The notes below the pieces were generated by a model. It did no database searches and had not been told where the DNA came from. It saw only the letters and a list, made by a program, of their open reading frames with translations. From NCBI GenBank assembly GCA_020622105.1, contig JAHRYP010000005.1, positions 1 to 33,102 on the forward strand: DNA of 33,102 nt, given 5' to 3'. Position numbers and translations under genes: made by a program. Origin of the DNA: Methylotenera sp. Its GTDB lineage: Bacteria > Pseudomonadota > Gammaproteobacteria > Burkholderiales > Methylophilaceae. Shown piece after piece: positions 8,206 to 19,207 of this stretch; the stretch's first letter is position 1; every line of letters starts with the position of its first letter.

Positions 8206-11200
8206 ATGAAAGCTCTATTAGACTTATTTAAACAGGTAACGCAAGAAGAAGAGTTTGACGCAATCAAGATTGCGTTAGCTTCACCTGAAAAAATCCGTTC
8301 ATGGTCATATGGCGAAGTGAAAAAGCCAGAAACCATTAACTACCGTACTTTCAAGCCAGAGCGTGATGGCTTGTTCTGCGCGAAAATCTTTGGTCCTATT
8401 AAAGATTACGAATGCTTGTGCGGTAAATACAAACGTCTGAAACATCGCGGCGTAATCTGCGAAAAATGTGGCGTAGAAGTAACATTATCAAAAGTACGTC
8501 GTGAGCGTATGGGTCACATTGACCTGGCTTCACCAGTGGCGCACATTTGGTTCCTGAAATCATTACCAAGCCGTTTAGGTATGGTGTTGGATATTGCTTT
8601 GCGTGATATCGAGCGTGTGCTTTACTTTGAAGCATTCATCGTGGTTGATCCAGGCATGACACCGCTGACTCGTGGTCAGTTGTTGACTGAAGACGACTAC
8701 TTGGCAAAAGTAGAAGAATACGGCGATGAATTCAACGCGGTAATGGGTGCTGAAGCGGTGCGTGAATTGCTGCGCACAATGGACATCGAGCGTGAAATCA
8801 CTACCTTACGTCAAGAACTTGGTGCTACTGGCTCTGAAGCCAAGATCAAGAAAATTGCTAAACGCTTGAAAGTGTTAGAAGCATTCCAGAAATCTGGCAT
8901 CAAGCCAGAGTGGATGATTCTTGAAATCTTGCCAGTATTACCACCAGAATTGCGTCCATTGGTACCATTGGATGGCGGCCGTTTTGCAACGTCTGACCTG
9001 AACGATCTGTATCGTCGCGTCATCAACCGTAACAACCGTTTAAAACGCTTGTTAGAGTTGAAAGCGCCGGAAATTATTGTGCGTAACGAAAAACGTATGC
9101 TGCAAGAAGCGGTAGACTCATTGCTGGACAATGGTCGTCGCGGCAAAGTGATGACAGGCGCTAACAAGCGTCCGTTGAAATCACTGGCAGACATGATCAA
9201 GGGTAAAGGCGGTCGTTTCCGTCAGAACTTGCTTGGTAAGCGTGTGGACTACTCAGGTCGTTCAGTGATCGTGGTTGGTCCGCAATTAAAATTGCATCAG
9301 TGCGGTCTGCCTAAGAAAATGGCGTTGGAATTATTCAAACCATTCATCTTCCATAAACTGGAAGTATTAGGCTTGGCAACTACCATTAAAGCAGCGAAGA
9401 AAAAGGTTGAAGAAGAAGGACCAGAAGTATGGGATATCCTCGAGGATGTAATCCGCGAGCATCCGGTACTGCTGAACCGTGCGCCTACATTGCACCGTTT
9501 GGGTATTCAAGCGTTCGAACCTATCCTGATTGAAGGTAAAGCGATCCAGTTGCATCCGTTAGTTTGTGCGGCATTCAACGCCGACTTTGACGGTGACCAG
9601 ATGGCGGTTCACGTTCCATTGAGCCTTGAGGCGCAAATGGAAGCACGTACCTTGATGCTCGCATCTAACAACGTATTGTCTCCTGCTAACGGCGAGCCAA
9701 TTATCGTTCCGTCACAGGATATCGTGTTGGGTCTGTACTACATGACGCGTGAAAAAGTAAATGCACGCGGTACCGGTATGCGTTTTGCCGATGTCAAAGA
9801 AGTACAACGTGCCTACGATCAGAACCTGATTGATTTGCATGCAAGAGTGACTGTGCGTATTCAGGAGTTTGATGTTGATTTGAATGGCGTTAAAAACGAA
9901 AAAATCACACGTTATGAAACAACCGTTGGTCGTGCTTTGCTGTCACATATCCTGCCAGCAGGTTTGCCGTTCAGCACAATTGATAAAGCATTGAAAAAGA
10001 AAGAAATTTCAAAACTGATCAATACCAGCTTCCGTAAAGTCGGTATCCGCGAAACAGTAATTTTCGCTGATAAACTGATGTATACCGGTTACTCATATGC
10101 GACTAAAGCAGGTATTTCTATCAGCATTAACGATATGTTAGTGCCGGTAGAAAAAGAGCAGCTGATTGCGGCTGCAGATGCTGAAGTGAAAGAGATTGAA
10201 GATCAATACGTTTCAGGTCTGGTTACACAGGGTGAGCGTTACAACAAAGTGGTGGATATCTGGGGTCGTGCCGGCGATAAAGTTGCTGATGCGATGATGA
10301 AGCAATTACGCGAAGAAGACGTGTTGGACGCTGACGGTAATCAGATGAAAGATGCTGCCGGTAAAGTAATCCGTCAAGAATCATTCAATGCGATTTACAT
10401 GATGGCCGACTCTGGTGCGCGTGGTTCTGCAGCACAAGTGCGTCAGCTGGCAGGTATGCGAGGTCTGATGGCGAAACCGGATGGTTCTATTATTGAAACA
10501 CCGATTAAAGCTAACTTCCGTGATGGTTTGAACGTGTTGCAGTACTTTATTTCAACCCACGGTGCACGTAAAGGCTTGGCAGATACGGCATTGAAAACAG
10601 CGAACTCAGGTTACTTGACACGTCGTTTGGTTGACGTTACACAAGACTTGGTAGTGACAGAGCACGATTGCGGCACTGTTGATGGCTTGGTAACTAAAGC
10701 TTTGGTTAAAGGCGGTGAAGTTATTGAGCCATTGCATGACCGTATCTTGGGCCGTACTGCAGCTTTGGATGTGATCAATCCTGAAACACAGGAAGTGATT
10801 TACCCAGCAGGTACATTGCTGACCGAAGATGAAGTTGAAAATATTGATGCCTTGGGTATTGATGAGGTTAAAGTGCGTACAGCGCTGACTTGTGACACTC
10901 GCTACGGTATTTGTGCTAAATGTTACGGTCGTGACTTGGGTCGCGGCAAGCTGATCAGCATGGGTGAAGCAGTTGGTGTGATCGCTGCACAATCTATCGG
11001 TGAGCCTGGTACGCAGTTGACCATGCGTACGTTCCACATCGGTGGTGCGGTATCGCGTGCGGCTTCAGTATCTCAGGTTGAGGGTAAATCAAACGGTGTG
11101 TTGAACTTTACTTCAACCATGCGTTATGTAACGAATGCGCGTAACGAACAAGTGGTGATTTCACGTAACGGTGAAGTGATTATTGCGGATGAAAATGGCC

Positions 11201-12459
11201 GTGAGCGTGAGCGTCATAAAGTGCCATACGGTGCTACATTGCAAATTACTGATGGTAAAACGATTAAAGCTGGTCAGCCAATCGCAACATGGGATCCGCA
11301 TACACGTCCGATTATTACCGAATACGCAGGTTTTGTTAAATTCGAAAACGTTGAAGAAGGTATCACTGTTGCGAAACAGATCGATGATGTGACTGGTTTG
11401 TCATCATTAGTGGTCATTGATCCTAAACAACGTGCCGGTCAAACTAAAGGTTTGCGTCCGCAAGTTAAATTGCTGGATGCTAACGGCGTAGAAATCAAGC
11501 TTACAGGCAGTGATCAGTCAGTAAACGTAACGTTCCAGATCGGTTGTATTATTAACGTGAAAGATGGTCAAGAAGTGGGTGTGGGTGAAGTATTGGCTCG
11601 CGTACCGCAAGAATCATCTAAAACACGTGATATTACCGGTGGTCTGCCGCGCGTAGCTGAGTTGTTCGAAGCACGTTCACCTAAAGATGCAGGTATGTTG
11701 GCCGAAGTTACCGGTACGGTTTCATTCGGTAAAGATACCAAAGGTAAACAACGTTTGGTGATTACTGATTTAGACGGTATTTCTAACGAATATCTGATCC
11801 CTAAAGATAAACACGTGACTGCGCATGATGGTCAAGTGGTGACTAAAGGTGAAACGATTGTTGACGGCCCAGCGGATCCGCAAGACATTCTGCGTTTGCA
11901 AGGTCGCGAAGCTTTGGCACGCTACATTATTGACGAAGTGCAAGACGTGTATCGTTTGCAAGGCGTTAAGATCAATGACAAACATATTGAAGTGATTGTG
12001 CGTCAAATGCTGCGTCGCGTTCGTGTGACTGATGCTGGCGATACAAGCTTTATCTTGGGTGAACAAGTAGAGCGTGCTGATCTATTGGCAGAAAATGAAA
12101 GAGTAATTGCGCAAGACCAACGTCCTGCACAATTTGAATATGTATTGCTTGGTATTACTAAAGCATCATTATCAACAGACTCATTTATTTCAGCAGCGTC
12201 ATTCCAGGAAACAACGCGTGTACTGACAGAGGCAGCTATCTTAGGTAAACGTGATGAATTGCGTGGTCTGAAAGAAAACGTAATTGTTGGTCGCTTGATT
12301 CCAGCCGGTACTGGCTTGGCATACCACGAAGCGCGCAAGCGTGCAGCGGTTGCCGGCGGTGTTCCAGCAAAAGAAGTAGTAGCGTCAGTGGTTGCAGATG
12401 CTGAAATTATTGCAGAAGAAGTAGTAACAGAAGTAAGTGGTGAAACAGACGCAGAATAA
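8206..12459 (+). CDS. rpoC: DNA-directed RNA polymerase subunit beta'
   Basis: The beta' subunit carries the catalytic magnesium site and clamps DNA. The 1417-residue product matches the E. coli length of 1407. The N-terminal zinc ribbon has C70, C72, C85 and C88. The active-site motif NADFDGDQ has aspartates at 460, 462 and 464. A second zinc site uses C822, C896, C903 and C906. The trigger-loop region follows [12 protein letters not shown]. The end is acidic and alanine/valine rich (after about residue 1390). It starts 17 bases after rpoB with SD CAGGAGAG, so the two subunits are co-translated from one mRNA. Confidence 0.98.
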   Translation: MKALLDLFKQVTQEEEFDAIKIALASPEKIRSWSYGEVKKPETINYRTFKPERDGLFCAKIFGPIKDYECLCGKYKRLKHRGVICEKCGVEVTLSKVRRERMGHIDLASPVAHIWFLKSLPSRLGMVLDIALRDIERVLYFEAFIVVDPGMTPLTRGQLLTEDDYLAKVEEYGDEFNAVMGAEAVRELLRTMDIEREITTLRQELGATGSEAKIKKIAKRLKVLEAFQKSGIKPEWMILEILPVLPPELRPLVPLDGGRFATSDLNDLYRRVINRNNRLKRLLELKAPEIIVRNEKRMLQEAVDSLLDNGRRGKVMTGANKRPLKSLADMIKGKGGRFRQNLLGKRVDYSGRSVIVVGPQLKLHQCGLPKKMALELFKPFIFHKLEVLGLATTIKAAKKKVEEEGPEVWDILEDVIREHPVLLNRAPTLHRLGIQAFEPILIEGKAIQLHPLVCAAFNADFDGDQMAVHVPLSLEAQMEARTLMLASNNVLSPANGEPIIVPSQDIVLGLYYMTREKVNARGTGMRFADVKEVQRAYDQNLIDLHARVTVRIQEFDVDLNGVKNEKITRYETTVGRALLSHILPAGLPFSTIDKALKKKEISKLINTSFRKVGIRETVIFADKLMYTGYSYATKAGISISINDMLVPVEKEQLIAAADAEVKEIEDQYVSGLVTQGERYNKVVDIWGRAGDKVADAMMKQLREEDVLDADGNQMKDAAGKVIRQESFNAIYMMADSGARGSAAQVRQLAGMRGLMAKPDGSIIETPIKANFRDGLNVLQYFISTHGARKGLADTALKTANSGYLTRRLVDVTQDLVVTEHDCGTVDGLVTKALVKGGEVIEPLHDRILGRTAALDVINPETQEVIYPAGTLLTEDEVENIDALGIDEVKVRTALTCDTRYGICAKCYGRDLGRGKLISMGEAVGVIAAQSIGEPGTQLTMRTFHIGGAVSRAASVSQVEGKSNGVLNFTSTMRYVTNARNEQVVISRNGEVIIADENGRERERHKVPYGATLQITDGKTIKAGQPIATWDPHTRPIITEYAGFVKFENVEEGITVAKQIDDVTGLSSLVVIDPKQRAGQTKGLRPQVKLLDANGVEIKLTGSDQSVNVTFQIGCIINVKDGQEVGVGEVLARVPQESSKTRDITGGLPRVAELFEARSPKDAGMLAEVTGTVSFGKDTKGKQRLVITDLDGISNEYLIPKDKHVTAHDGQVVTKGETIVDGPADPQDILRLQGREALARYIIDEVQDVYRLQGVKINDKHIEVIVRQMLRRVRVTDAGDTSFILGEQVERADLLAENERVIAQDQRPAQFEYVLLGITKASLSTDSFISAASFQETTRVLTEAAILGKRDELRGLKENVIVGRLIPAGTGLAYHEARKRAAVAGGVPAKEVVASVVADAEIIAEEVVTEVSGETDAE

Positions 12460-12473
12460 AATCAGATAATTTA

Positions 12474-12549
12474 AGCCTTGACAATAAAAGTCAGGCTAAA
12501 TAGAATGCTGAGTTTTTCAGGATGGTGTTATTGTGTATAACGCCATCCT
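12474..12549 (+). other. Two consecutive stem-loops between rpoC and rpsL
   Basis: The first, AGCCTTGAC (12474-12482) with GTCAGGCT (12490-12497), pairs with one bulged T. The second, AGGATGGTGTTAT (12519-12531) with ATAACGCCATCCT (12537-12549), pairs over 13 bp with one wobble and a 5-nt loop. Neither is followed by a T-run. They probably mark the rpoBC transcript end or a processing point before the str operon; a Rho-dependent end is also possible. Confidence 0.5.
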
Positions 12550-12610
12550 AGTCTATTTATAGATTTTGAAATAAATTAATTTTAGAGAACAACATTAGAG
12601 GTTAAAGGCA

Positions 12611-12997
12611 ATGCCAACCATCAATCAGTTAGTACGTAAACCACGCGTTAAAGTGGTCACCAAGAGCAAAGTGCCAGCACTTGAAGCTTGTCCACAAAAA
12701 CGTGGTGTTTGCACTCGTGTTTACACTACTACACCTAAAAAGCCTAACTCAGCTTTACGTAAAGTTGCTAAGGTTCGCTTGACCAATGGCTACGAAGTAA
12801 TTAGCTACATCGGCGGTGAAGGCCATAACTTGCAAGAGCATAGCGTGGTTTTACTGCGCGGTGGTCGTGTAAAAGACTTGCCAGGTGTGCGTTACCATAT
12901 GGTGCGCGGTAGTTTGGATACTGCAGGTGTTAAAGATCGTAAACAATCACGTTCTAAATACGGTGCTAAGCGTCCTAAAGAAGCTAAAGCTAAGTAA
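12611..12997 (+). CDS. rpsL: 30S ribosomal protein S12
   Basis: S12 lies at the decoding centre and controls accuracy of tRNA selection. The 128-residue product contains [14 protein letters not shown] (about 39-52) and [13 protein letters not shown] (about 84-96). Lysines 43 and 88, the usual sites of streptomycin-resistance mutations, are wild type, as is Asp89, the residue methylthiolated in E. coli. The start follows TAGAGGTTAAAGGCA and gives the conserved [12 protein letters not shown]. It is the first gene of the str block rpsL-rpsG-fusA-tuf. Confidence 0.98.
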   Translation: MPTINQLVRKPRVKVVTKSKVPALEACPQKRGVCTRVYTTTPKKPNSALRKVAKVRLTNGYEVISYIGGEGHNLQEHSVVLLRGGRVKDLPGVRYHMVRGSLDTAGVKDRKQSRSKYGAKRPKEAKAK

Positions 12998-13006
12998 TTT
13001 GAACAC

Positions 13007-13025
13007 AACCGAGCCGTTATCGGTT
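13007..13025 (+). other. Short stem-loop between rpsL and rpsG
   Basis: Arms AACCGA (13007-13012) and TCGGTT (13020-13025) form a 6-bp stem with a 7-nt loop, followed by CAGTTTTAAT. In E. coli the rpsL-rpsG gap is the S7 autoregulatory site. The gap here is 107 bases and could serve the same role, but I cannot recognise the S7 target itself. Confidence 0.3.
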
Positions 13026-13104
13026 CAGTTTTAATAATGTGCGGCTAACCAAAAGCCTTGCTGGAGCAGTTGCTAGCAAAACATAAAAGAGAATAGAGAA
13101 GATT

Positions 13105-13575
13105 ATGCCAAGACGTAGAGAAGTCCCCAAACGTAACATCCTGCCGGATCCAAAATTCGGTAGCCAAGAAGTGTCAAAATTCGTAAACGTACTGATGACA
13201 GGTGGTAAAAAATCTGTTGCTGAGCGTATTTTGTACGGTGCTTTTGACCAGGTAACTAGCAAGACAAGTAAAGATGCGCTGGAAGTGTTTACACTCGCGC
13301 TTACAAACTTGCGTCCATTGGTTGAAGTTAAGAGCCGCCGTGTTGGTGGTGCTAACTACCAAGTGCCAGTTGAAGTACGTCCAAGCCGTCGTAGTGCTCT
13401 GGCAATGCGTTGGTTGCGTGATGCAGCGCGTAAGCGTGGCGAGAAATCAATGGGCTTGCGTTTAGCTGCCGAGTTGATTGAAGCTTCTGAAGGTCGTGGT
13501 TCAGCAATGAAGAAACGTGAAGAAGTTCATCGTATGGCAGAAGCAAACAAAGCGTTCTCACACTTCAGGTTTTAA
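13105..13575 (+). CDS. rpsG: 30S ribosomal protein S7
   Basis: S7 nucleates assembly of the 30S head and contacts the E-site tRNA. The 156-residue product matches the family. It begins [20 protein letters not shown] and contains the helical core with [21 protein letters not shown] sequence (here [17 protein letters not shown]) near residues 100-116. The C-terminal end [21 protein letters not shown] is typical. The ATG follows AGAGAATAGAGAAG. S7 is the usual autogenous repressor of the str operon in E. coli. Confidence 0.97.
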   Translation: MPRRREVPKRNILPDPKFGSQEVSKFVNVLMTGGKKSVAERILYGAFDQVTSKTSKDALEVFTLALTNLRPLVEVKSRRVGGANYQVPVEVRPSRRSALAMRWLRDAARKRGEKSMGLRLAAELIEASEGRGSAMKKREEVHRMAEANKAFSHFRF

Positions 13576-13581
13576 TTGATG

Positions 13582-13617
13582 AAATGTACCTTTTTTGTAA
13601 AAGGTACATTTGTTTTT
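13582..13617 (+). terminator. Intrinsic terminator/attenuator between rpsG and fusA
   Basis: Perfect 13-bp arms AAATGTACCTTTT (13582-13594) and AAAAGGTACATTT (13599-13611) enclose a TTGT loop and are followed by GTTTTTAG. The hairpin plus T-run begins only 6 bases after the rpsG stop. It should reduce read-through into fusA, or end a share of rpsLG transcripts. Confidence 0.7.
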
Positions 13618-13672
13618 AGTGAGTTGTTCTTTAAGAATTTTAAGCAATAATATTTAAGCAAAGGTAATAACC

Positions 13673-15766
13673 GTGGCTCGTCAAACCCCTATTAATCGCT
13701 ATCGTAATATTGGTATTTCTGCGCACATTGATGCAGGTAAAACAACTACGACTGAGCGTATTCTTTTCTACACAGGCGTTAACCATAAGATCGGTGAAGT
13801 GCATGATGGCGCTGCTACCATGGACTGGATGGAACAGGAGCAAGAGCGCGGTATTACTATTACTTCTGCGGCTACTACCTGTTTCTGGAAAGGTATGGCT
13901 GGTCAGTATGAGCAGCATCGCTTCAATATTATTGATACCCCAGGCCACGTTGACTTTACGATTGAAGTAGAGCGTTCAATGCGTGTGCTTGATGGTGCCT
14001 GTATGGTTTACTGTGCGGTGGGCGGTGTTCAGCCTCAGTCAGAAACTGTATGGCGTCAAGCTACAAAATACAAAGTGCCACGTTTGGCATTTGTAAACAA
14101 AATGGACCGTTCTGGTGCTGACTTCTACAAAGTTGTTGACCAGATGCGTACCCGCCTAAAGGCGAATCCAGTACCTATCGTTATTCCTATCGGCCGTGAA
14201 GATACTTTTACTGGCGTAGTTGATCTTATCAAAATGAAAGCGATCAACTGGGATGAAGCTTCACAAGGTATGAAATTTGAATACAGCGAGATTCCTGCTG
14301 AATTGCTTGAGTTGGCTAAGAAGTGGCGTGAGAACATGGTTGAAGCTGCAGCTGAAGCCAGTGAAGAGCTGATGAACAAATACCTTGAAGAAGGCGATTT
14401 GTCAGAAGCTGACATCATTCTTGGTATCCGTACACGTACGATTGCAACTGAAATACAGCCTATGCTGTGTGGTACTGCATTTAAGAACAAAGGCGTGCAA
14501 CGCATGTTGGATGCTGTGATCGATTTCTTGCCATCACCAGTAGATATTCCTGATATTGAAGGTGAAGATGAAGATGGCGAGCGTATTACGCGTAAAGCAT
14601 CTGATACTGAAGGTTTGTCTGCTTTGGCATTTAAATTGATGACTGACCCGTTTGTTGGTCAATTGACATTTATCCGCGTTTACTCAGGCGTGCTGAAAAA
14701 AGGCGACACTGTATATAACTCAGTAAAAGGTCGTAAAGAGCGTATTGGCCGTATTGTGCAAATGCATGCAAATACTCGTCAAGAAGTTGATGAAGTTGTG
14801 GCTGGTGATATCGCGGCAGCAATTGGCTTGAAAGATGTTACTACCGGTGAGTCATTATGTGCGGTTGATAAACCTATCATTCTTGAGCGCATGATATTCC
14901 CTGAGCCAGTTATCCACGTTGCTGTTGAGCCTAAAACCAAGGCTGACCAGGAAAAAATGGGTATTGCGCTGGGCCGTCTGGCACAAGAAGATCCTTCATT
15001 CCGTGTACGTTCAGATGAAGAGTCTGGCCAAACCATTATTTCTGGTATGGGTGAGTTGCACTTGGATATTATTGTTGACCGTATGCGTCGTGAGTTCAAC
15101 GTTGAGGCTAGCGTTGGTGCTCCTCAAGTTGCTTACCGTGAAGCGATCAAGAAAAAAGTTGAAGTCGAAGGCAAGTTTGTTAAGCAGTCTGGTGGTAAAG
15201 GTCAGTACGGTCACGTATGGCTGATCATGGAGCCAAACGAAGCCGGTAAAGGCTTTGAGTTTGTTGACCAAATTAAAGGCGGTACTGTTCCACGTGAATT
15301 TATTCCTGCCGTTGAAAAAGGTCTGCGCGAAACTATTCCATCAGGTATCTTGGCTGGCTTCCCGGTTGTTGACGTAAAAGTTACTTTGTTTGATGGTTCA
15401 TACCATGACGTTGACTCGAATGAGAATGCGTTCAAAATGGCAGCTTCTATTGGTTTCAAGGATGGTATGCGTAAAGCTGATCCAGTATTGCTTGAGCCTA
15501 TCATGGCAGTTGAAATTGAGACGCCTGAAGACTACATGGGTGATGTGATGGGCGATTTGTCATCACGTCGCGGCATGATTCAAGGTATGGAAGACACGGC
15601 AGGCGGCGGTAAAGCAATTCGTGCTGAAGTGCCATTGTCAGAAATGTTTGGTTACGCTACTACTGTGCGTTCATTGTCACAGGGTCGTGCTAGCTACAGC
15701 ATGGAATTCAAGCACTATGCTGAAGCGCCAAGAAATGTGGCTGAAGCCATCATGAACAAGAAATAG
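13673..15766 (+). CDS. fusA: Elongation factor G (GTG start)
   Basis: EF-G is the GTPase that drives tRNA-mRNA translocation and, with RRF, ribosome recycling. The 697-residue product has the GTP-binding motifs AHIDAGKT (17-24), DTPGH (88-92) and NKMD (142-145). Domains II to V follow to the end. The start codon is GTG at 13673, giving [20 protein letters not shown], collinear with E. coli EF-G; no ATG lies at this position. A ribosome site AAAGGTAA precedes it. Between rpsG and tuf, it is the third gene of the str block. Confidence 0.97.
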   Translation: MARQTPINRYRNIGISAHIDAGKTTTTERILFYTGVNHKIGEVHDGAATMDWMEQEQERGITITSAATTCFWKGMAGQYEQHRFNIIDTPGHVDFTIEVERSMRVLDGACMVYCAVGGVQPQSETVWRQATKYKVPRLAFVNKMDRSGADFYKVVDQMRTRLKANPVPIVIPIGREDTFTGVVDLIKMKAINWDEASQGMKFEYSEIPAELLELAKKWRENMVEAAAEASEELMNKYLEEGDLSEADIILGIRTRTIATEIQPMLCGTAFKNKGVQRMLDAVIDFLPSPVDIPDIEGEDEDGERITRKASDTEGLSALAFKLMTDPFVGQLTFIRVYSGVLKKGDTVYNSVKGRKERIGRIVQMHANTRQEVDEVVAGDIAAAIGLKDVTTGESLCAVDKPIILERMIFPEPVIHVAVEPKTKADQEKMGIALGRLAQEDPSFRVRSDEESGQTIISGMGELHLDIIVDRMRREFNVEASVGAPQVAYREAIKKKVEVEGKFVKQSGGKGQYGHVWLIMEPNEAGKGFEFVDQIKGGTVPREFIPAVEKGLRETIPSGILAGFPVVDVKVTLFDGSYHDVDSNENAFKMAASIGFKDGMRKADPVLLEPIMAVEIETPEDYMGDVMGDLSSRRGMIQGMEDTAGGGKAIRAEVPLSEMFGYATTVRSLSQGRASYSMEFKHYAEAPRNVAEAIMNKK

Positions 15767-15811
15767 TTCATTACTAATTAGTTTTTAAAGTTTAAATTAA
15801 AGGAAATAATC

Positions 15812-17002
15812 ATGGCAAAAGGTAAATTCGAACGGACCAAGCCGCACGTAAACGTAGGCACGATTGGCCACGTTGACCACGGTAAGACAACATTGACAGC
15901 GGCGATCACCACTGTACTGACAAAAAAATTCGGTGGCGAAGCAAAAGCCTACGATCAAATTGACGCGGCACCAGAAGAAAAAGCACGCGGCATTACCATT
16001 AACACAGCACACGTTGAGTACGAGACAGCAACACGTCACTACGCACACGTTGACTGTCCAGGCCACGCCGACTATGTTAAAAACATGATTACCGGCGCAG
16101 CCCAAATGGACGGCGCAATCCTGGTATGTTCAGCAGCTGACGGCCCTATGCCACAAACGCGTGAACACATCCTGTTGGCACGTCAAGTTGGCGTACCATA
16201 CATCATCGTATACCTGAACAAAGCTGATTTGGTTGACGATCCTGAACTGTTGGAACTGGTTGAAATGGAAGTACGTGACCTGTTGAACAAATACGACTTC
16301 CCAGGCGACGACACACCAATCATCACTGGCTCAGCACGTGCAGCCCTTGAAGGCGACCAATCAGAAATCGGCGAACCATCAATCTTCCGTTTAGCTGAAG
16401 CATTAGACACCTACATTCCATTGCCAGAACGCGCAATCGACGGCACATTCCTGATGCCAGTAGAAGACGTATTCTCAATCTCAGGCCGCGGTACAGTAGT
16501 AACAGGCCGTATCGAGCGCGGTATCGTTAAAGTCGGCGACGAAATTGAAATCGTAGGTATCAAAGACACGCTGAAAACTACCTGTACAGGCGTTGAAATG
16601 TTCCGCAAACTGCTAGACCAAGGTCAAGCAGGCGACAACGTAGGCGTATTGCTACGTGGTACAAAACGTGAAGAAGTTGAACGTGGTCAAGTGCTGGCAA
16701 AAGCTGGCTCAATCAAGCCACACACAAAATTCACAGCAGAAATCTACGTGTTGGGTAAAGATGAAGGTGGTCGTCACACACCATTCTTCCAAGGCTACCG
16801 TCCACAATTCTACTTCCGTACTACCGACGTAACTGGCGCAGTTGAATTGCCAGAAGGTACAGAAATGGTAATGCCAGGCGACAACGTATCAATCACAGTA
16901 ACCTTGATTGCTCCAATCGCGATGGAAGAAGGCTTACGCTTCGCTATCCGTGAAGGTGGTCGTACTGTTGGTGCTGGTGTTGTAGCTAAGATTATTGAGT
17001 AA
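15812..17002 (+). CDS. tuf: Elongation factor Tu (complete copy)
   Basis: EF-Tu carries aminoacyl-tRNA to the ribosomal A site. The 396-residue product has the GTPase motifs GHVDHGKT (19-26), DCPGH (81-85) and NKAD (136-139), followed by domains 2 and 3. The ribosome site AAAGGAA precedes the ATG. It lies 45 bases after fusA. Base use differs from its neighbours: many codons end in C or A (for example GGC, GAC, CAC) and few in G. The last five sense codons switch to other synonymous codons not shared with the partial copy at 1-71, whereas the 55 preceding bases are identical, as expected of gene conversion between duplicates. Confidence 0.98.
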   Translation: MAKGKFERTKPHVNVGTIGHVDHGKTTLTAAITTVLTKKFGGEAKAYDQIDAAPEEKARGITINTAHVEYETATRHYAHVDCPGHADYVKNMITGAAQMDGAILVCSAADGPMPQTREHILLARQVGVPYIIVYLNKADLVDDPELLELVEMEVRDLLNKYDFPGDDTPIITGSARAALEGDQSEIGEPSIFRLAEALDTYIPLPERAIDGTFLMPVEDVFSISGRGTVVTGRIERGIVKVGDEIEIVGIKDTLKTTCTGVEMFRKLLDQGQAGDNVGVLLRGTKREEVERGQVLAKAGSIKPHTKFTAEIYVLGKDEGGRHTPFFQGYRPQFYFRTTDVTGAVELPEGTEMVMPGDNVSITVTLIAPIAMEEGLRFAIREGGRTVGAGVVAKIIE

Positions 17003-17020
17003 TTTTTGTAGTTAAATCAA

Positions 17021-17053
17021 GCGGCAGGGTGAACTCTGCCGCTTCGCTCTTTT
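17021..17053 (+). terminator. Hairpin between tuf and rpsJ
   Basis: Arms 17021-17029 (GCGGCAGGG) and 17034-17042 (CTCTGCCGC) pair over 9 bp with one wobble and a TGAA loop. They are followed by TTCGCTCTTTTG. The T-run is displaced but present, so this is a likely leaky terminator between tuf and rpsJ. It overlaps the sequence just before the rpsJ ribosome site. Confidence 0.5.
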
Positions 17054-17066
17054 GAAAGGCAGTAAA

Positions 17067-17375
17067 ATGACAAACCAAAAAATCCGTATCCGTCTTAAAG
17101 CATTTGATTATCGTTTGATTGATCAATCAGCTCAAGAAATCGTAGAAACTGCCAAACGTACTGGCGCTGTTGTTAAAGGTCCAGTGCCATTGCCAACACG
17201 TATCGAACGTTTTGACATCTTACGTTCACCACACGTTAACAAAACATCTCGTGACCAGTTCGAAATTCGTACTCACCAACGTTTGATGGATATTGTTGAC
17301 CCTACAGATAAAACAGTTGATGCATTAATGAAGTTAGACTTGCCAGCTGGTGTTGATGTAGAAATTAAGCTTTAA
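17067..17375 (+). CDS. rpsJ: 30S ribosomal protein S10
   Basis: S10 is part of the 30S head and, as NusE, joins NusB in antitermination and links to NusG. The product is 102 residues, family-normal. It contains [20 protein letters not shown] and the loop [17 protein letters not shown]. The frame is open from a TTG at 17052, but the ATG at 17067, behind GAAAGGCAG, gives the conserved N terminus, so I chose it. Unusually, 215 bases and a strong promoter separate it from rplC, so it may be transcribed largely with tuf rather than with the S10 operon. Confidence 0.96.
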   Translation: MTNQKIRIRLKAFDYRLIDQSAQEIVETAKRTGAVVKGPVPLPTRIERFDILRSPHVNKTSRDQFEIRTHQRLMDIVDPTDKTVDALMKLDLPAGVDVEIKL

Positions 17376-17495
17376 TCTACATAAATCAACTTTAAGTTTC
17401 GTAGTTTTAGTTTGTGTGTTTATCTAGTGTCTTCAGAAAAACGCGTAACTTAAAGTGATTCAAATAGATAGCAAAAGTTAAGCTGTAAAATAAAG

Positions 17496-17524
17496 TTGTA
17501 AATTAAATCGAGGTTCGGTATAAT
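17496..17524 (+). promoter_or_regulatory. Strong sigma70-type promoter upstream of rplC
   Basis: The -35 TTGTAA (17496-17501) and -10 TATAAT (17519-17524) are separated by exactly 17 bp, in an AT-rich stretch. Transcription should start near 17531, about 60 nt before rplC. It lies in the 215-base gap after rpsJ and would drive the rplC-rplD-rplW-rplB block without rpsJ. It is the clearest promoter in the window. Confidence 0.75.
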
Positions 17525-17540
17525 CCGGCCTCTTTCACAG

Positions 17541-17567
17541 AAGTCGGTCAATTGTAATCGACTTTTT
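17541..17567 (+). promoter_or_regulatory. Leader hairpin with T-run before rplC (candidate attenuator)
   Basis: Arms AAGTCGGT (17541-17548) and ATCGACTT (17557-17564) pair over 8 bp with one wobble, and a run of five T ends at 17567. It begins about ten bases into the predicted transcript. The shape is that of an intrinsic terminator placed in a leader. Control of the S10 operon by L4 through a leader hairpin is known in E. coli; a similar role here is inference. Confidence 0.5.
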
Positions 17568-17590
17568 AACTAAAATATAAGGAAACGATC

Positions 17591-18259
17591 ATGAGCTTAG
17601 GGCTTATTGGTCGCAAAGTGGGTATGACCCGCGTATTTACCGATGATGGCGCAAGCATCCCGGTAACTGTGCTGGAAGTTGTACCTAACCGCGTGACACA
17701 GATCAAGACGACCGCAAGCGATGGCTATACTGGCCTTCAAGTTGCTTACGGCACACGTCGTGCTAGCCGTGTAACTAAAGCTTTGACTGGGCATTATGCC
17801 AAGTCAGGTTCTGCTGCAGGTGCTGGTATTCATGAATTCTCAGTCGGTGACGACGTTTTAGCTAATTACGCGCCTGGTGCAAATATCACTGTTGATATTT
17901 TCGAGGCTGGTCAAAAAGTTGACGTTACTGGCACTTCATTAGGTAAAGGCTTTGCTGGCGCGATCAAGCGTCATCACTTTAAGTCTAACCGTGCTTCTCA
18001 TGGTAACTCACGTTCACATAACGTACCTGGTTCTATCGGTATGGCGCAAGATCCTGGTCGAGTATTTCCAGGTAAGCGTATGCCTGGTCATTTGGGTGCT
18101 GTTAAAGTTACAACACAGAACCTTGAAGTGGTTCGTGTTGATGTTGAGCGCAATCTGATATTGATTAAAGGTGCAATCCCTGGTTCTAAAGGTGGTGACG
18201 TTGTTGTACGTCCAGCCATTAAAGCTAAAGCTACCAAGGCACAGGGAGGTTCTAAATAA
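17591..18259 (+). CDS. rplC: 50S ribosomal protein L3
   Basis: L3 nucleates 50S assembly and its long loop reaches toward the peptidyl-transferase centre. The 222-residue product starts [16 protein letters not shown]. The central extension contains [17 protein letters not shown] at about residues 151-167. Its glutamine at about 153 corresponds to the site methylated by PrmB in E. coli. The ribosome site AAGGAAACG precedes the ATG. The stop overlaps the rplD start by one base (TAATG), so expression is coupled. It is the first gene downstream of the promoter at 17496. Confidence 0.97.
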   Translation: MSLGLIGRKVGMTRVFTDDGASIPVTVLEVVPNRVTQIKTTASDGYTGLQVAYGTRRASRVTKALTGHYAKSGSAAGAGIHEFSVGDDVLANYAPGANITVDIFEAGQKVDVTGTSLGKGFAGAIKRHHFKSNRASHGNSRSHNVPGSIGMAQDPGRVFPGKRMPGHLGAVKVTTQNLEVVRVDVERNLILIKGAIPGSKGGDVVVRPAIKAKATKAQGGSK

Positions 18260-18885
18260 TGGAACTCAAACTAATAGATAAAAACGGCAAAGCCGCGAAA
18301 AAAGGCGTAACTGTCTCTGAAGGTACATTTGGGCGTGAGTTCAATGAGGCTTTGGTGCATCAGGTTGTTGTTGCCTATATGGCAAATGCCCGTACTGCAA
18401 CACGCGCTCAAAAAGGCCGTGACAATGTTGCGCATACGACACACAAACCATACGCTCAAAAAGGTACTGGTAATGCACGTGCAGGTATGAGCTCAAGTCC
18501 GATCTGGCGTGGAGGTGGTCGTGCATTCCCTAACTCACCTAATGAAAACTTCAGCCACAAAGTAAACCGTAAGGCTTACCGTGCTGGTATGCAAACCATT
18601 TTGTCTGAGTTGGTGCGTCAAGACCGCTTGAGCGTAGTTGAAGAGTTCAATGTTGATACTCCTAAAACTAAAGCGTTGGCAGAAAAAATTAAGGGTTTTG
18701 GTTATACCGGTGGTGTTTTAGTGTTAACTGACGGCTTCGATGAAAACCTGTACTTATCTTCACGCAACCTCACAAATGTGATGGTAGTTGAAGCGCAATT
18801 TGCTGACCCTGTTAGCTTGGTGCGTTTCCCTAATGTGGTAGCAACTGCTGCTGCAGTGAAGAAACTTGAGGAGATCTTAGCATGA
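18259..18885 (+). CDS. rplD: 50S ribosomal protein L4
   Basis: L4 lines the nascent-peptide tunnel and in E. coli is the autogenous regulator of the S10 operon. The 208-residue product has the conserved tunnel loop near residues 45-95 ([15 protein letters not shown] then [11 protein letters not shown]). The C-terminal Rossmann-like part ends VKKLEEILA. The ATG overlaps the rplC stop and the gene end overlaps rplW (ATGA). The normal L4 sequence makes an L4-responsive leader upstream of rplC possible. Confidence 0.97.
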   Translation: MELKLIDKNGKAAKKGVTVSEGTFGREFNEALVHQVVVAYMANARTATRAQKGRDNVAHTTHKPYAQKGTGNARAGMSSSPIWRGGGRAFPNSPNENFSHKVNRKAYRAGMQTILSELVRQDRLSVVEEFNVDTPKTKALAEKIKGFGYTGGVLVLTDGFDENLYLSSRNLTNVMVVEAQFADPVSLVRFPNVVATAAAVKKLEEILA

Positions 18886-19196
18886 TGAGCGCTATCACTA
18901 AAACTCAAGATCGTTTGCTGCAAGTTATTGTAGCGCCACAAATCACTGAAAAAGCGACTTACATTGCTGATAAGCATCAGCAAATCGCTTTTAAAGTACG
19001 CACTGATGCAACTAAACCAGAAATCAAAGCTGCAGTTGAGCTTGTTTTCAAAGTTGAAGTGGCTAAAGTTGCTGTGATTAATGTTGGCGGCAAAGTAAAA
19101 CGTGCAGGCAAACGCATGGGTAAACGTAACGACTGGAAAAAAGCTTATGTGAGCTTGAAGCCAGGTCAAGAAATTAACTTCGCAGCGGGCGAATAA
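18882..19196 (+). CDS. rplW: 50S ribosomal protein L23
   Basis: L23 sits at the tunnel exit and is the docking point for trigger factor and SRP. The 104-residue product contains [20 protein letters not shown] (about 20-39) and [17 protein letters not shown]. Two adjacent ATGs are possible, 18882 and 18885. The first is preferred because it is 8 bases from the GAGGAG ribosome site, and it overlaps the rplD stop by four bases. The choice alters only one residue. Confidence 0.94.
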   Translation: MMSAITKTQDRLLQVIVAPQITEKATYIADKHQQIAFKVRTDATKPEIKAAVELVFKVEVAKVAVINVGGKVKRAGKRMGKRNDWKKAYVSLKPGQEINFAAGE

Positions 19197-19207
19197 GGAG
19201 AGAAGAT

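Noticed and set aside
10606-11037. 143-codon open frame antisense to rpoC
   Set aside because: It mirrors the codon pattern of rpoC, has a cysteine/histidine/threonine-rich composition of no recognisable family, and lacks a ribosome site.
12611-12997. Possible streptomycin-resistance changes in S12, or rifampicin changes in rpoB
   Set aside because: K43 and K88 of S12 and the rifampicin region residues of beta are all wild type.
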